This document shows, piece after piece, positions 8,145 through 14,315 of a DNA stretch of 21,049 nucleotides. The stretch's first letter is position 1. Each line of letters starts with the position of its first letter. Where the stretch lies: the NCBI GenBank assembly GCA_938040725.1, contig CALHZX010000085.1:1-21049 (forward strand), read 5' to 3'. Position numbers and translations under genes: made by a program. Under the pieces are notes generated by a model, which saw only the letters and a program-made list of their open reading frames with translations, searched no databases and was not told where the DNA came from. The DNA is from an uncultured Actinomyces sp. Lineage in GTDB: Bacteria > Actinomycetota > Actinomycetes > Actinomycetales > Actinomycetaceae.

Positions 8145-8150
8145 ACCCTA
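8145..8150 (-). promoter_or_regulatory. extended -10 promoter of the mcrBC operon
   Basis: TAGGGT preceded by TGG (a TGn extended -10) is followed by 6 nt and the ATG of the upstream ORF. No well-spaced -35 was seen; TTGTCA lies upstream but only 13 nt away. Prediction by sequence match. Confidence 0.5.
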
Positions 8151-8192
8151 CCACCCAGGTGATTGACAACACGATTCACGCTCGTACTCGCC

Positions 8193-8243
8193 CAACAGCA
8201 AAGCCGGGCCACGCTCGCGTGCCCCGGCCACGGCCTCGTCAGT
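8193..8243 (-). repeat. imperfect palindrome repeat, copy A (terminator-like, 3' of vapC)
   Basis: Copy A starts 10 nt downstream of the vapC stop. The stem GCCGGG (8203-8208) pairs with CCCGGC (8223-8228). Inside it CACG (8210-8213) pairs with CGTG (8218-8221) around a CTCG loop, leaving one C-C mismatch. On the minus strand the hairpin is followed by TTTGCTGTTG, a weak U-rich tail. Its left 21 bases are identical to copy B, and the right end (CCTCGTCAGT) is shared as well. It may be the vapBC terminator, a REP-like element or a recombination site. Confidence 0.65.
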
Positions 8244-8252
8244 GCGCACTCC

Positions 8253-8624
8253 TCAGTCAAGGTCCGCCAACACGCCCACGTCGCGTGCAGCCTGTCGCAG
8301 GCGCTTATCACGAGTCCACAGCGCCACACCGGGGGTTACGACAGCACTTGCCAGGAGTGCCACGTCGACCGCGCTGAGTCCTCTACCCCACAGCCTCCGT
8401 TCCTCGACGAGGTGCCGCACGCCTTGGTCGTCGACGTTGCGAACGATCATGAGGCGCTCAAGCGCTTTCAAAAAGATCGAGCGATCCTTGAGATTTCCCA
8501 ACGCAAGTTCAGTGATGACACTCTGATGCACGCAGACCTGGTCTCTCTCGAGTAGATCAACCAGAACCGGCTCAGCGTTTCGCAGGTGATCGATCCAGAT
8601 GCTCGTGTCAACGAGGACCCTCAT
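8253..8624 (-). CDS. vapC: VapC-type PIN-domain ribonuclease toxin
   Basis: PIN-domain toxins are Mg2+-dependent RNases that cleave tRNA or rRNA when freed from their antitoxin. The 123-residue protein has the four acidic active-site residues in the expected order: D6 (LVDTSIWIDHL), E39 (ITELALG), D87 (SAVDVALLA) and D106 (WTRDKRLR). All are present, so it should be catalytically competent. Its ATG overlaps the vapB stop as ATGA, a coupling that is standard for vapBC operons and identifies the start. A palindrome repeat follows directly. The family call is strong; the RNA target cannot be read from the sequence. Confidence 0.92.
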   Translation of the reverse strand: MRVLVDTSIWIDHLRNAEPVLVDLLERDQVCVHQSVITELALGNLKDRSIFLKALERLMIVRNVDDQGVRHLVEERRLWGRGLSAVDVALLASAVVTPGVALWTRDKRLRQAARDVGVLADLD

Positions 8625-8815
8625 GCGCGCTCTCGACTCCGAGGCGCAGCCTCCGCCGCCGGATCACTGCCGCCGAGCGCGGCGAGCTGCCGTCCAGTCT
8701 CAATGCGGACGAGGAGCTCAACCGCGTCCCTAATCAAAGCGGATCGCTCGCTGACCCCGGTCAGCTCCTCGGCGCGCGCAAGCAGGTCGTCATCGAGTGT
8801 CACTGTGGTTCTCAT
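8621..8815 (-). CDS. vapB: VapB-type ribbon-helix-helix antitoxin
   Basis: This 64-residue protein begins MRTTVTLDDDLLARAEELTG, the N-terminal strand and helix of a ribbon-helix-helix DNA-binding domain (residues 1-45). A short charged tail follows that would wrap the VapC active site. The antitoxin neutralises VapC and usually represses its own operon. The frame continues upstream to 8908, but ATG 8815 is chosen because GGAGG lies 5 nt before it and the RHH domain begins there. Stop and toxin start overlap by 4 nt. A TATGCT promoter element sits directly upstream. Confidence 0.88.
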   Translation of the reverse strand: MRTTVTLDDDLLARAEELTGVSERSALIRDAVELLVRIETGRQLAALGGSDPAAEAAPRSRERA

Positions 8816-8831
8816 GCTTACCTCCACCCTC

Positions 8832-8837
8832 AGCATA
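8832..8837 (-). promoter_or_regulatory. extended -10 promoter of vapBC
   Basis: TATGCT preceded by TGC (TGn) lies 16 nt before the vapB ATG, with the Shine-Dalgarno GGAGG between them. This gives vapBC its own promoter downstream of higA and of repeat copy B. No convincing -35 was seen. Confidence 0.45.
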
Positions 8838-8899
8838 GCACTACAGTCGTCATCAGTTGATTCGAAATTTGATGCAGCTTCTCGTCCACCCAACTCACG

Positions 8900-8952
8900 C
8901 AACAGCAAAGCCGGGCCACGCCCTCGCGCAACCCGGCCACTGCCTCGTCAGT
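8900..8952 (-). repeat. imperfect palindrome repeat, copy B (terminator-like, 3' of higA)
   Basis: Copy B lies 11 nt downstream of the higA stop. GCCGGG (8910-8915) pairs with CCCGGC (8932-8937) around a 16-nt loop (ACGCCCTCGCGC is shared with copy C), and GCA/TGC bases outside the stem can extend it. On the minus strand it is followed by TTTGCTGTTG, as in copy A. It has the same orientation relative to the gene ahead of it as copies A and C. Confidence 0.65.
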
Positions 8953-8962
8953 CTGAGGCGTT

Positions 8963-9271
8963 TTAGTCGACTTCCACCGTCGCGAGAGGGACAATTCCAC
9001 TCAATGCATCCCCCAGCGCATCTTCGGCGCGATCAAGCTCGTAGCGCATCTGCAGGTTCATCCAGAATCCCGGGATCGTACCAAAGTAGCGGGAAAGCCG
9101 CATCGCGGTATCAGCCGTAATTCCGCGCTTCCCATGGACGATTTCATTGATACGTCGGGGTGGAACACCGATAGCGACGGCGAGCTTGTGCTGCGCGATT
9201 CCGAAGCCCTCGATGAAGTCTTCCATGAGGACTTCACCCGGGTGAATCGGTGCAATTTTAGTGGTAGTCAA
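8963..9271 (-). CDS. higA: HigA family Xre-type antitoxin, without an adjacent HigB
   Basis: HigA proteins are helix-turn-helix antitoxins that repress their own operon and block a cognate toxin. This 102-residue protein starts MTTTKIAPIHPGEVLMEDF, the family's hallmark N-terminus, and has an HTH at about 27-52 (QHKLAVAIGVPPRRINEIVHGKR) plus the typical GTIPGFWMNLQ and YELD segments. The frame is open to GTG 9313, but TTG 9271 is preferred because AAGGGG lies 9 nt upstream and homologues start at this point. No HigB-like ORF is present on either side. The gene directly upstream on the same strand, 51 nt away (9 nt if GTG 9313 is used), is an Abi/HEPN protein. The antitoxin therefore probably pairs with that protein. 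Confidence 0.88.
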   Translation of the reverse strand: MTTTKIAPIHPGEVLMEDFIEGFGIAQHKLAVAIGVPPRRINEIVHGKRGITADTAMRLSRYFGTIPGFWMNLQMRYELDRAEDALGDALSGIVPLATVEVD

Positions 9272-9322
9272 CGATATCAACCCCTTCTGGACCAGCGTCG
9301 CCCAGGCCGCCACCCCTCACAG

Positions 9323-10054
9323 CTACGCTTCCCACGAGCGGCGAGGGTCTGTCCGAACAAGCGAGCGCACTCGATTGCCCTGCATCGCAAGATCAGGCAG
9401 CTTCGGATCTATCAATGCAAGAATGCCGAGCATGTCCCGCAGCCGCCAGCGGACGTCGACGGACAGCAAATTCTCATGATGAGCCACACGATTCCTCAGC
9501 TTCCTCACTCGATCAAGCTGACTAGCCAGCCTCTCACGGCCCGAGTCGGAAGGGTCCGCATAGGGAAACGCATCCGACAAACATTCTTGCCACAACTGTT
9601 GGCACTGCTGAGGCTGATTCCAAACCCTCGGCTTAATAAGATAGACCCAGGTTCCGAACATAAAATGCGACACAACATCATCGTGCGTGACGACTGCCAA
9701 ACGACGCGGATGAGTCTTTGGACGCAAGCGTGATTGCTCACGTGCAAAATTCTGGGCGACCGCAAGGCTCTTGTGGGTGACAAGGTCGTACAGCAAGGGT
9801 GCCGCCCCCTTGCCTAGCGCCCAGTCCATCCTATATTCAGGCCCCTGTTGATCATTCCACGCCCGAAGCTTCCGATCCATTGAATTACGTAGACCAACCT
9901 CAACAAACGCAATCGTTGAGAACAATGCTCCCGCAAGATCTGCAGCCCACAAGTAGAGTTCACGAGCACGATCGATATCTCCATGAGCTTCACGGAGGTA
10001 AGGCGCGAACCTGGCCGCCCCCGCTAGGCTTAAAATCACATTTTGCTCTCCCAC
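9323..10054 (-). CDS. Abi-like (Abi_2/AbiD-F type) protein with HEPN RNase motif
   Basis: Abi_2-type proteins abort phage infection; many carry a HEPN RNase fold. This 243-residue protein shows the family's FVEVGLRNSMD (50-60), HFMFGTWVYLIKPRVW (130-145) and RKLRNRVAHHENL (184-196). Within the last segment, R187-x4-H192 is the HEPN catalytic RxxxxH motif. The start is uncertain: GTG 10054 has a TAGCAT -10 element 6 nt upstream (leaderless), while GTG 10039 has GGAGAG 6 nt upstream. The gene is more A/T-rich than the housekeeping genes to its right (32 of 60 bases G/C at 9541-9600), consistent with acquisition. It is followed on the same strand by higA, so it sits where a higB toxin normally would. 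The family is fairly confident; a toxin role is inferred. Confidence 0.82.
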   Translation of the reverse strand: MGEQNVILSLAGAARFAPYLREAHGDIDRARELYLWAADLAGALFSTIAFVEVGLRNSMDRKLRAWNDQQGPEYRMDWALGKGAAPLLYDLVTHKSLAVAQNFAREQSRLRPKTHPRRLAVVTHDDVVSHFMFGTWVYLIKPRVWNQPQQCQQLWQECLSDAFPYADPSDSGRERLASQLDRVRKLRNRVAHHENLLSVDVRWRLRDMLGILALIDPKLPDLAMQGNRVRSLVRTDPRRSWEA

Positions 10055-10059
10055 GCCTT

Positions 10060-10071
10060 AATGCTAGCATT
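10060..10071. promoter_or_regulatory. 12-bp perfect palindrome overlapping the abi-higA -10 element
   Basis: AATGCTAGCATT is a perfect 12-bp palindrome. It contains the minus-strand -10 candidate TAGCAT (10061-10066), which lies 6 nt before the abi GTG. This is the expected position for an autoregulatory operator bound by a dimeric Xre-type antitoxin, and the operon encodes one (HigA). The palindrome is seen directly; binding is inferred. Confidence 0.5.
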
Positions 10072-10112
10072 CTATTAATCGCGTCGGGCTTGGACCGGCG
10101 CAGTCTACCACG

Positions 10113-10141
10113 GGGGCCCTGACCGCAACGGTCAGGGCCCC
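10113..10141. terminator. strong hairpin upstream of abi, 3' of ychF
   Basis: A 13-bp perfect GC-rich stem, GGGGCCCTGACCG (10113-10125) with CGGTCAGGGCCCC (10129-10141), closes a CAA loop. It lies between the ychF stop and the abi promoter on the minus strand, so it would stop ychF read-through into abi-higA. No run of T follows, which is common for actinobacterial terminators. Confidence 0.7.
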
Positions 10142-10200
10142 TTGGTATTCCAAGAGCACTCCACGTTCCAGCACCACAGACCAGCCAGCGGCTCTCACCA

Positions 10201-10253
10201 CAGGCAAGCGAACGGGCCACGCCCTCGCGCGACCCGGCCACTGGCTCGTTCAG
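10201..10253 (-). repeat. imperfect palindrome repeat, copy C (terminator-like, 3' of ychF)
   Basis: Copy C begins 6 nt after the ychF stop. GAACGGGCCA (10210-10219) pairs with TGGCTCGTTC (10242-10251) with one G-T wobble around a 22-nt loop. It shares the core CGGGCCACGCCCTCGCGC and CCCGGCCACTG with copy B, but its outer bases have diverged in a way that keeps pairing, unlike copies A and B, whose outer flanks are nearly identical. Confidence 0.65.
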
Positions 10254-10259
10254 AAACGA

Positions 10260-11342
10260 TCACACATTAAACCTGAACTCCACCACGTCTCCGTCTTCCA
10301 TGACGTAGTCCTTGCCTTCCATGCGGACCTTGCCGGCGGCCTTTGCGGCGGCCATGGAGCCGGCCTCGACCAGGTCGTCGTAAGAGACGACTTCGGCCTT
10401 GATGAAGCCTTTCTCGAAGTCCGTGTGGATGACGCCGGCGGCCTTGGGGGCGGTGTCACCCTTGTGGATCGTCCAGGCGCGCGCTTCCTTCTCGCCTGCG
10501 GTGAGGTATGTCTGCAGGCCGAGGGTGTCGAAGCCGACGCGGGCCAGCTTGTCCAGGCCGGACTCGTCCTGACCCGACTCGGCGAGCATCTCGCGGGCAT
10601 CCTCGTCGTCCAGTTCGACCAGCTCGGCCTCGAACTGGGCGTCCAGGAAGATGGCTTCGGCAGGGGCGACGAGAGCGCGCAGTTCGTTCTTCATCTCCTC
10701 GTTGTCCATCTCGGCGGCGTCCATGTTGAACACGAAGATGAAGGGCTTGGAGGTCATGAGTTGGAAGGAGCGCAGCGCATCCTGATCCAGCTTGGCGCCC
10801 TCAGGGCCGGACAGCAGCTCGCCGCGTTCCAGCAGCTCCAGGGCGGCGCGCGCGGTCTCGAGCACGATCGGCTCGGTCTTCTTGCCGCGCACCTCCTTTT
10901 CGAGGCGCGGGATCTGCTTTTCAATCGTCTGCATGTCGGCGAGGATCAGCTCGGTCTTGATGGTCTCGATGTCCGAGGCCGGGTCCACCTTGCCGTCGAC
11001 GTGCACGACGTCGGGGTCGGAGAAGGCGCGCGTGACCTGGCAGATCGCGTCGGCCTCACGGATGTTGGCGAGGAACTGGTTACCCAGGCCCTCACCCTCG
11101 GAGGCGCCGCGCACGATGCCGGCGATGTCCACGAAGGACACGGTGGCGGGTAGGATGCGCTGGGAGCCGAAGATCTCAGCGAGCGTGTTCAGGCGCGGGT
11201 CGGGCAGGGGAACGACGCCGACGTTGGGCTCGATGGTCGCGAAGGGGTAGTTCGCGGCGAGCACGGTCGCGCGGGTCAGGGCATTGAACAGGGTGGACTT
11301 GCCGACGTTGGGCAGTCCAGCGATACCGATAGTAAGAGACAC
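10260..11342 (-). CDS. ychF: redox-regulated ATPase YchF (Obg/OLA1 family)
   Basis: YchF is a ribosome-associated P-loop ATPase of the Obg family, involved in stress and translation control. The 360-residue protein has G1 GLPNVGKST (9-17), G3 VDIAG (71-75), the atypical G4 FNMDAAE (205-211) that gives ATP preference over GTP, a helical insert and a C-terminal TGS domain ending EDGDVVEFRFNV. The length is normal and the protein is complete. The start is GTG 11342, preceded by TAGGAT and 6 nt, a leaderless arrangement with no Shine-Dalgarno. It lies 37 nt downstream of ispH on the same strand, so it may also receive read-through. The ispH-ychF order is conserved in actinobacteria, for example M. 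tuberculosis Rv1110-Rv1112. Confidence 0.97.
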   Translation of the reverse strand: MSLTIGIAGLPNVGKSTLFNALTRATVLAANYPFATIEPNVGVVPLPDPRLNTLAEIFGSQRILPATVSFVDIAGIVRGASEGEGLGNQFLANIREADAICQVTRAFSDPDVVHVDGKVDPASDIETIKTELILADMQTIEKQIPRLEKEVRGKKTEPIVLETARAALELLERGELLSGPEGAKLDQDALRSFQLMTSKPFIFVFNMDAAEMDNEEMKNELRALVAPAEAIFLDAQFEAELVELDDEDAREMLAESGQDESGLDKLARVGFDTLGLQTYLTAGEKEARAWTIHKGDTAPKAAGVIHTDFEKGFIKAEVVSYDDLVEAGSMAAAKAAGKVRMEGKDYVMEDGDVVEFRFNV

Positions 11343-11348
11343 GCCCCC

Positions 11349-11354
11349 ATCCTA
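11349..11354 (-). promoter_or_regulatory. -10 element of ychF, leaderless type
   Basis: TAGGAT on the minus strand, then 6 nt (GGGGGC) and the GTG start. The element lies in the 37-nt gap between ispH and ychF, so ychF can be transcribed alone. Prediction by motif and spacing. Confidence 0.55.
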
Positions 11355-11379
11355 TCGGAGCAGGCCCGGTGGCGTTGCC

Positions 11380-12447
11380 CTACTTCGTGTGGTTTGGCCC
11401 AGCGACGCGGGGCGCGTGGGGGCGCGCGGGTGCCATGCCGGCGTTCTTGAGGTCGGCGCGCAGGTCGCGGGGCAGTGCGAAGGTCGTCGATTCTGTTTCG
11501 GTGCGGGCCACCTCGACGGTGGGGAATCCGCGCTCCTGCAGCCATTCGATGACGTCGCGCACGAGGATTTCGGGCACGGACGCGCCGGAGGTCAGGCCCA
11601 CGGTCTGGGCACTCTCGAACCAGGCCTCGTCGAGCTCGTCGGCCTTGTCGACGCGGTAGGCGGCGCCCGCCCCGGCCTCGAGCGCAACCTCGACGAGGCG
11701 CACGGAGTTCGAGGAGTTCGCCGATCCGACGACGACCATGACGTCCACCTGGGGGGCGATGAATTTCACGGCGCCCTGGCGGTTCTGCGTGGCGTAGCAG
11801 ATGTCGTCCGACGGGGGGTCGATGAGCTGCGGGAAGCGCTGGCGCAGTCGGTCCACGGTCTCGCGGGTCTCGTCGACGGAGAGCGTGGTCTGGGAGATCC
11901 ACACGACGCGCGAGGGATCGCGCACGACGACGTTATCCACCTCGTCGGGGGTGCCGACGACCTGGATGTGGTCGGGGGCCTCACCGAAGGTGCCCTCAAC
12001 CTCCTCGTGGCCCTGATGGCCCACCAGGATGATGTCGTAGTCTTCCTTCGCGAAGCGCACGGCCTCGCGGTGCACCTTGGTCACGAGCGGGCAGGTCGCG
12101 TCGATCGTAGCGAGGTGGCGGGTGGCAGCGGCCTCGTGGACAGCCGGGGAGACGCCGTGCGCGGAAAACACGACGCGAGCACCCTCGGGCACCTCGTCGG
12201 TCTCCTGCACGAAGATCGCGCCGCGCTTGGTCAGCGACTCGACAACGAACTTGTTGTGAACGATCTCCTTGCGCACGTACACGGGCGCGCCGTAGAGCTC
12301 GAGGGCCTTTTCGACCACGTCGACGGCGCGGTCCACGCCGGCGCAGTATCCGCGGGGAGCCGCCAAGAGAATGCGGCCGCTGCCCTCGCCGTGGGAGGAA
12401 GGCAGGGGGGATTCGGCGCTGGCTCGCAGGTCGACGTTCTCATTCAT
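11380..12447 (-). CDS. ispH: 4-hydroxy-3-methylbut-2-enyl diphosphate reductase
   Basis: IspH (LytB) is the iron-sulfur enzyme of the last MEP-pathway step, reducing HMBPP to IPP and DMAPP. The three cluster-binding cysteines are present: C35 (PRGYCAGVDRAV), C119 (DATCPLV) and C217 (ICYATQNRQ). Also present are the substrate-contact EIVHNK (H64) and the catalytic glutamate in GHEEVEGT (E149). The 355-residue length includes a 24-residue N-terminal extension and a Pro/Arg-rich C-terminal tail. ATG 12447 follows TAGGGT by 6 nt, so translation is probably leaderless. The gene is divergent from xseA, an arrangement seen across actinobacteria, and upstream of ychF. The cis-prenyl transferase elsewhere in the window would consume its product's derivatives. 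Confidence 0.97.
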   Translation of the reverse strand: MNENVDLRASAESPLPSSHGEGSGRILLAAPRGYCAGVDRAVDVVEKALELYGAPVYVRKEIVHNKFVVESLTKRGAIFVQETDEVPEGARVVFSAHGVSPAVHEAAATRHLATIDATCPLVTKVHREAVRFAKEDYDIILVGHQGHEEVEGTFGEAPDHIQVVGTPDEVDNVVVRDPSRVVWISQTTLSVDETRETVDRLRQRFPQLIDPPSDDICYATQNRQGAVKFIAPQVDVMVVVGSANSSNSVRLVEVALEAGAGAAYRVDKADELDEAWFESAQTVGLTSGASVPEILVRDVIEWLQERGFPTVEVARTETESTTFALPRDLRADLKNAGMAPARPHAPRVAGPNHTK

Positions 12448-12453
12448 GCGTCC

Positions 12454-12459
12454 ACCCTA
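12454..12459 (-). promoter_or_regulatory. -10 element of ispH, leaderless type
   Basis: TAGGGT on the minus strand is followed by GGACGC (6 nt) and the ispH ATG. No Shine-Dalgarno is present. The remaining ispH-xseA gap, up to 12655, holds GC-rich sequence in which I see no gene. Confidence 0.55.
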
Positions 12460-12643
12460 GCGCCCGGGGACCGAGGCGTGCGCGCGCTCGTGGCAATCCC
12501 ACACGCGCCTCATCGACGAGGCCAGGGCTGCCCCCACTCCCCGACCGCCCTGGGCACGGGGCGGGCCCGGGCGCCCCCTCACGCTCACCTGACCGGGCGA
12601 GAGGGACTGTCCACAGGGGTGCGGCGCGGCAGCGCGGCGGGGC

Positions 12644-12649
12644 TATTCG
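12644..12649 (+). promoter_or_regulatory. probable -10 element of xseA
   Basis: TATTCG lies 6 nt before the xseA ATG, the same spacing as the other leaderless-type promoters here, but its sixth base is G rather than the conserved T. No Shine-Dalgarno precedes the gene, which favours a leaderless start. Confidence 0.35.
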
Positions 12650-12655
12650 TGTGGC

Positions 12656-13984
12656 ATGCTGAGTGACGTGACATTGCCTCATTCCCCTGCTGCGCCGCCT
12701 CCGGGCAGCTCGCCCCAGCCTCGTCCGCCCGCTGCGAAGGCGGCTGATACGACGCGGGATAATCCGTGGCCGCTGCGTAGGCTGACGGAGAACATCAAGG
12801 TGTACGTGGACCGCATGAGCCCCCTGTGGGTGGAGGGCCAGGTCGTTGAGTACAAGGTGCGTCCGGGCGCGAAGATGCACTTTTTGACGCTGCGGGACCT
12901 TCAGACGGACACGTCGATGACGGTGACCGCGTGGGCGGGCGTCATGGATTCCACGCCCCTGACCGAGGGCGCGCGCGTGGTGACGCGTGTGAAGCCGGTG
13001 TTTTGGGAGCGTTCGGGTCGTTTGAACCTGCAGGCCGCGGAGATTCACCTGCAGGGCGTGGGTGATCTGCTGGCCCAGATTGAGGCGCTGCGCGCCCGCC
13101 TGGCCGCCGAGGGCTTGTTCGCCGATGCGCGCAAGAAGCCGCTGCCGTTCCTGCCGCGCATGATCGGCCTGATCTGCGGGCGGGGCGCGAAGGCGAAGGA
13201 CGACGTGGTCATCAACGCGTCGGACCGCTGGCCATCCGCCCGCTTCGAGATCCGTGAGGTCGCCGTGCAGGGCGATCACTGCGTGCCCGAGGTGGGCCGT
13301 GCGCTCCTCGAACTGGACGCGATGGAAGACGTGGACGTCATCGTGATCGCGCGCGGCGGCGGCGCGGTCGAAGACCTGCTCCCCTTCTCCGACGAGCGCC
13401 TCGTGCGCGCCGTCGCAGACGCCCGCACGCCCATCGTCTCCGCGATTGGCCACGAGGGCGACTCTCCCCTGCTGGACCTGGTCGCCGACTACCGGGCGTC
13501 GACCCCGACGGACGCGGCGCGCCGCATCGTGCCGGACCGCGCCCGCGAGCGCGACGGCATCTCCCAGGCGCTGACCCACATGCGCGGGGCGTTGGGGGCG
13601 CGCCTGGCGACGGAGCGCTCGAACCTGACGCTCATCGCGTCGCGCCCGGTGCTCCAAGGCCCGGAGGCGATCGTCGAGGGGCACCGCCTGGCCCTCGCGC
13701 AGAAGGTGAACGCTTTGCGGGCGGCGATCGAGCGTCGGCTCGCGTCGGAGCGCCAACAGCTCACGCGTTCGCGCGCGACGCTGACGGCCCTGTCCCCGCA
13801 GGCGACGCTGGACCGCGGCTACGCGCTCCTAAAGACGCCCTCGGGCGCCCTCATCACATCCTCGGCGCAGATCAAGAAGGGTGATCTCATCGAAGGCATC
13901 CTGGCGTCGGGCCGTATGGTCGCCCAGGTTGTGGGCGCCACGAACCCCACTCCCCCAACGGAAGCGCCCACCGACGATGCCTGA
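12656..13984 (+). CDS. xseA: exodeoxyribonuclease VII large subunit
   Basis: XseA is the catalytic subunit of exonuclease VII, a metal-independent single-strand DNA exonuclease active in repair. The 442-residue protein has a Pro/Ala-rich N-terminus (1-35), an OB-fold (about 45-135, with SPLWVEGQV), then the catalytic domain with IGLICGRGAKAKDDV (170-184), IARGGGAVEDLLPF (231-244) and GHEGDSPLLDLVADYRASTPTDAA (265-288), followed by a helical region that binds XseB. The SGxGSAA-like region reads CGRGAKA, as in other actinobacteria. ATG 12656 is supported by a TATTCG element 6 nt upstream. xseB follows after 57 nt on the same strand, so the two form an operon. Confidence 0.95.
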   Translation: MLSDVTLPHSPAAPPPGSSPQPRPPAAKAADTTRDNPWPLRRLTENIKVYVDRMSPLWVEGQVVEYKVRPGAKMHFLTLRDLQTDTSMTVTAWAGVMDSTPLTEGARVVTRVKPVFWERSGRLNLQAAEIHLQGVGDLLAQIEALRARLAAEGLFADARKKPLPFLPRMIGLICGRGAKAKDDVVINASDRWPSARFEIREVAVQGDHCVPEVGRALLELDAMEDVDVIVIARGGGAVEDLLPFSDERLVRAVADARTPIVSAIGHEGDSPLLDLVADYRASTPTDAARRIVPDRARERDGISQALTHMRGALGARLATERSNLTLIASRPVLQGPEAIVEGHRLALAQKVNALRAAIERRLASERQQLTRSRATLTALSPQATLDRGYALLKTPSGALITSSAQIKKGDLIEGILASGRMVAQVVGATNPTPPTEAPTDDA

Positions 13985-14041
13985 CCCGCAGGGCCCGCCC
14001 CGGCCTCGTCCCCCAGAACTCTCACGCAAAGGAACACTGTT

Positions 14042-14272
14042 ATGACCACGAACGACCAGCTCCCCGATCCCCAGTCCCTCGGCTATGAGGAGGCGCGCGA
14101 CGAGCTCGTGCGCATCGTCCAAACTCTCGAAGGTGGACAGGCGCCGCTGGAGGACACTCTCACAATGTGGGAACGCGGCGAAGCTCTGGCAGCGCGCTGT
14201 TCCCAGATCTTGGACGGCGCCCAGGCACGTCTTTCTGAACGCACGGTGACACCCGACGCGGAAGCACGCTAA
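14042..14272 (+). CDS. xseB: exodeoxyribonuclease VII small subunit
   Basis: This 76-residue, largely helical protein contains LGYEEARDELVRIVQTLEGG, the hallmark of XseB, followed by LEDTLTMWERGEALAARCSQIL, a helical hairpin that packs along the XseA coiled coil. The small subunit is required for exonuclease VII assembly and activity. ATG 14042 has AAAGGA 8 nt upstream. It follows xseA by 57 nt and is probably co-transcribed. The C-terminus is slightly longer than the E. coli protein's core. TA-rich bases at its end (TAATGT, TACATT) may serve as a promoter for the kinase gene downstream. Confidence 0.95.
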   Translation: MTTNDQLPDPQSLGYEEARDELVRIVQTLEGGQAPLEDTLTMWERGEALAARCSQILDGAQARLSERTVTPDAEAR

Positions 14273-14315
14273 TGTACATTCTGTAGATCCGCTCACACGC
14301 AGGTGAGGAGACACC

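Noticed and set aside
9272..9322. Hidden HigB between abi and higA
   Set aside because: Only 51 nt remain and no HigB-like frame exists on either strand nearby.
8193..10253. Three repeats read as a CRISPR array
   Set aside because: Copies are about 700 and 1300 nt apart with genes between, are imperfect and palindromic, and no cas gene is present.
8193..10253. Cassette array called an integron
   Set aside because: No integrase or attI-like site is visible and the repeats have no clear R/L box layout; kept only as a hypothesis in the findings.
10055..10259. tRNA or attachment site between abi and ychF
   Set aside because: The region holds hairpins and a promoter but no TPsiC/anticodon-arm pattern and no integrase nearby.
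11284..12666. 460-codon plus-strand frame opposite ispH
   Set aside because: Antisense to IspH, which has all three cluster cysteines; the translation is Gly/Val/His-rich with no family.
12440..13756. 438-codon minus-strand frame opposite xseA
   Set aside because: Antisense to a clear XseA; Arg/His-rich low-complexity translation.
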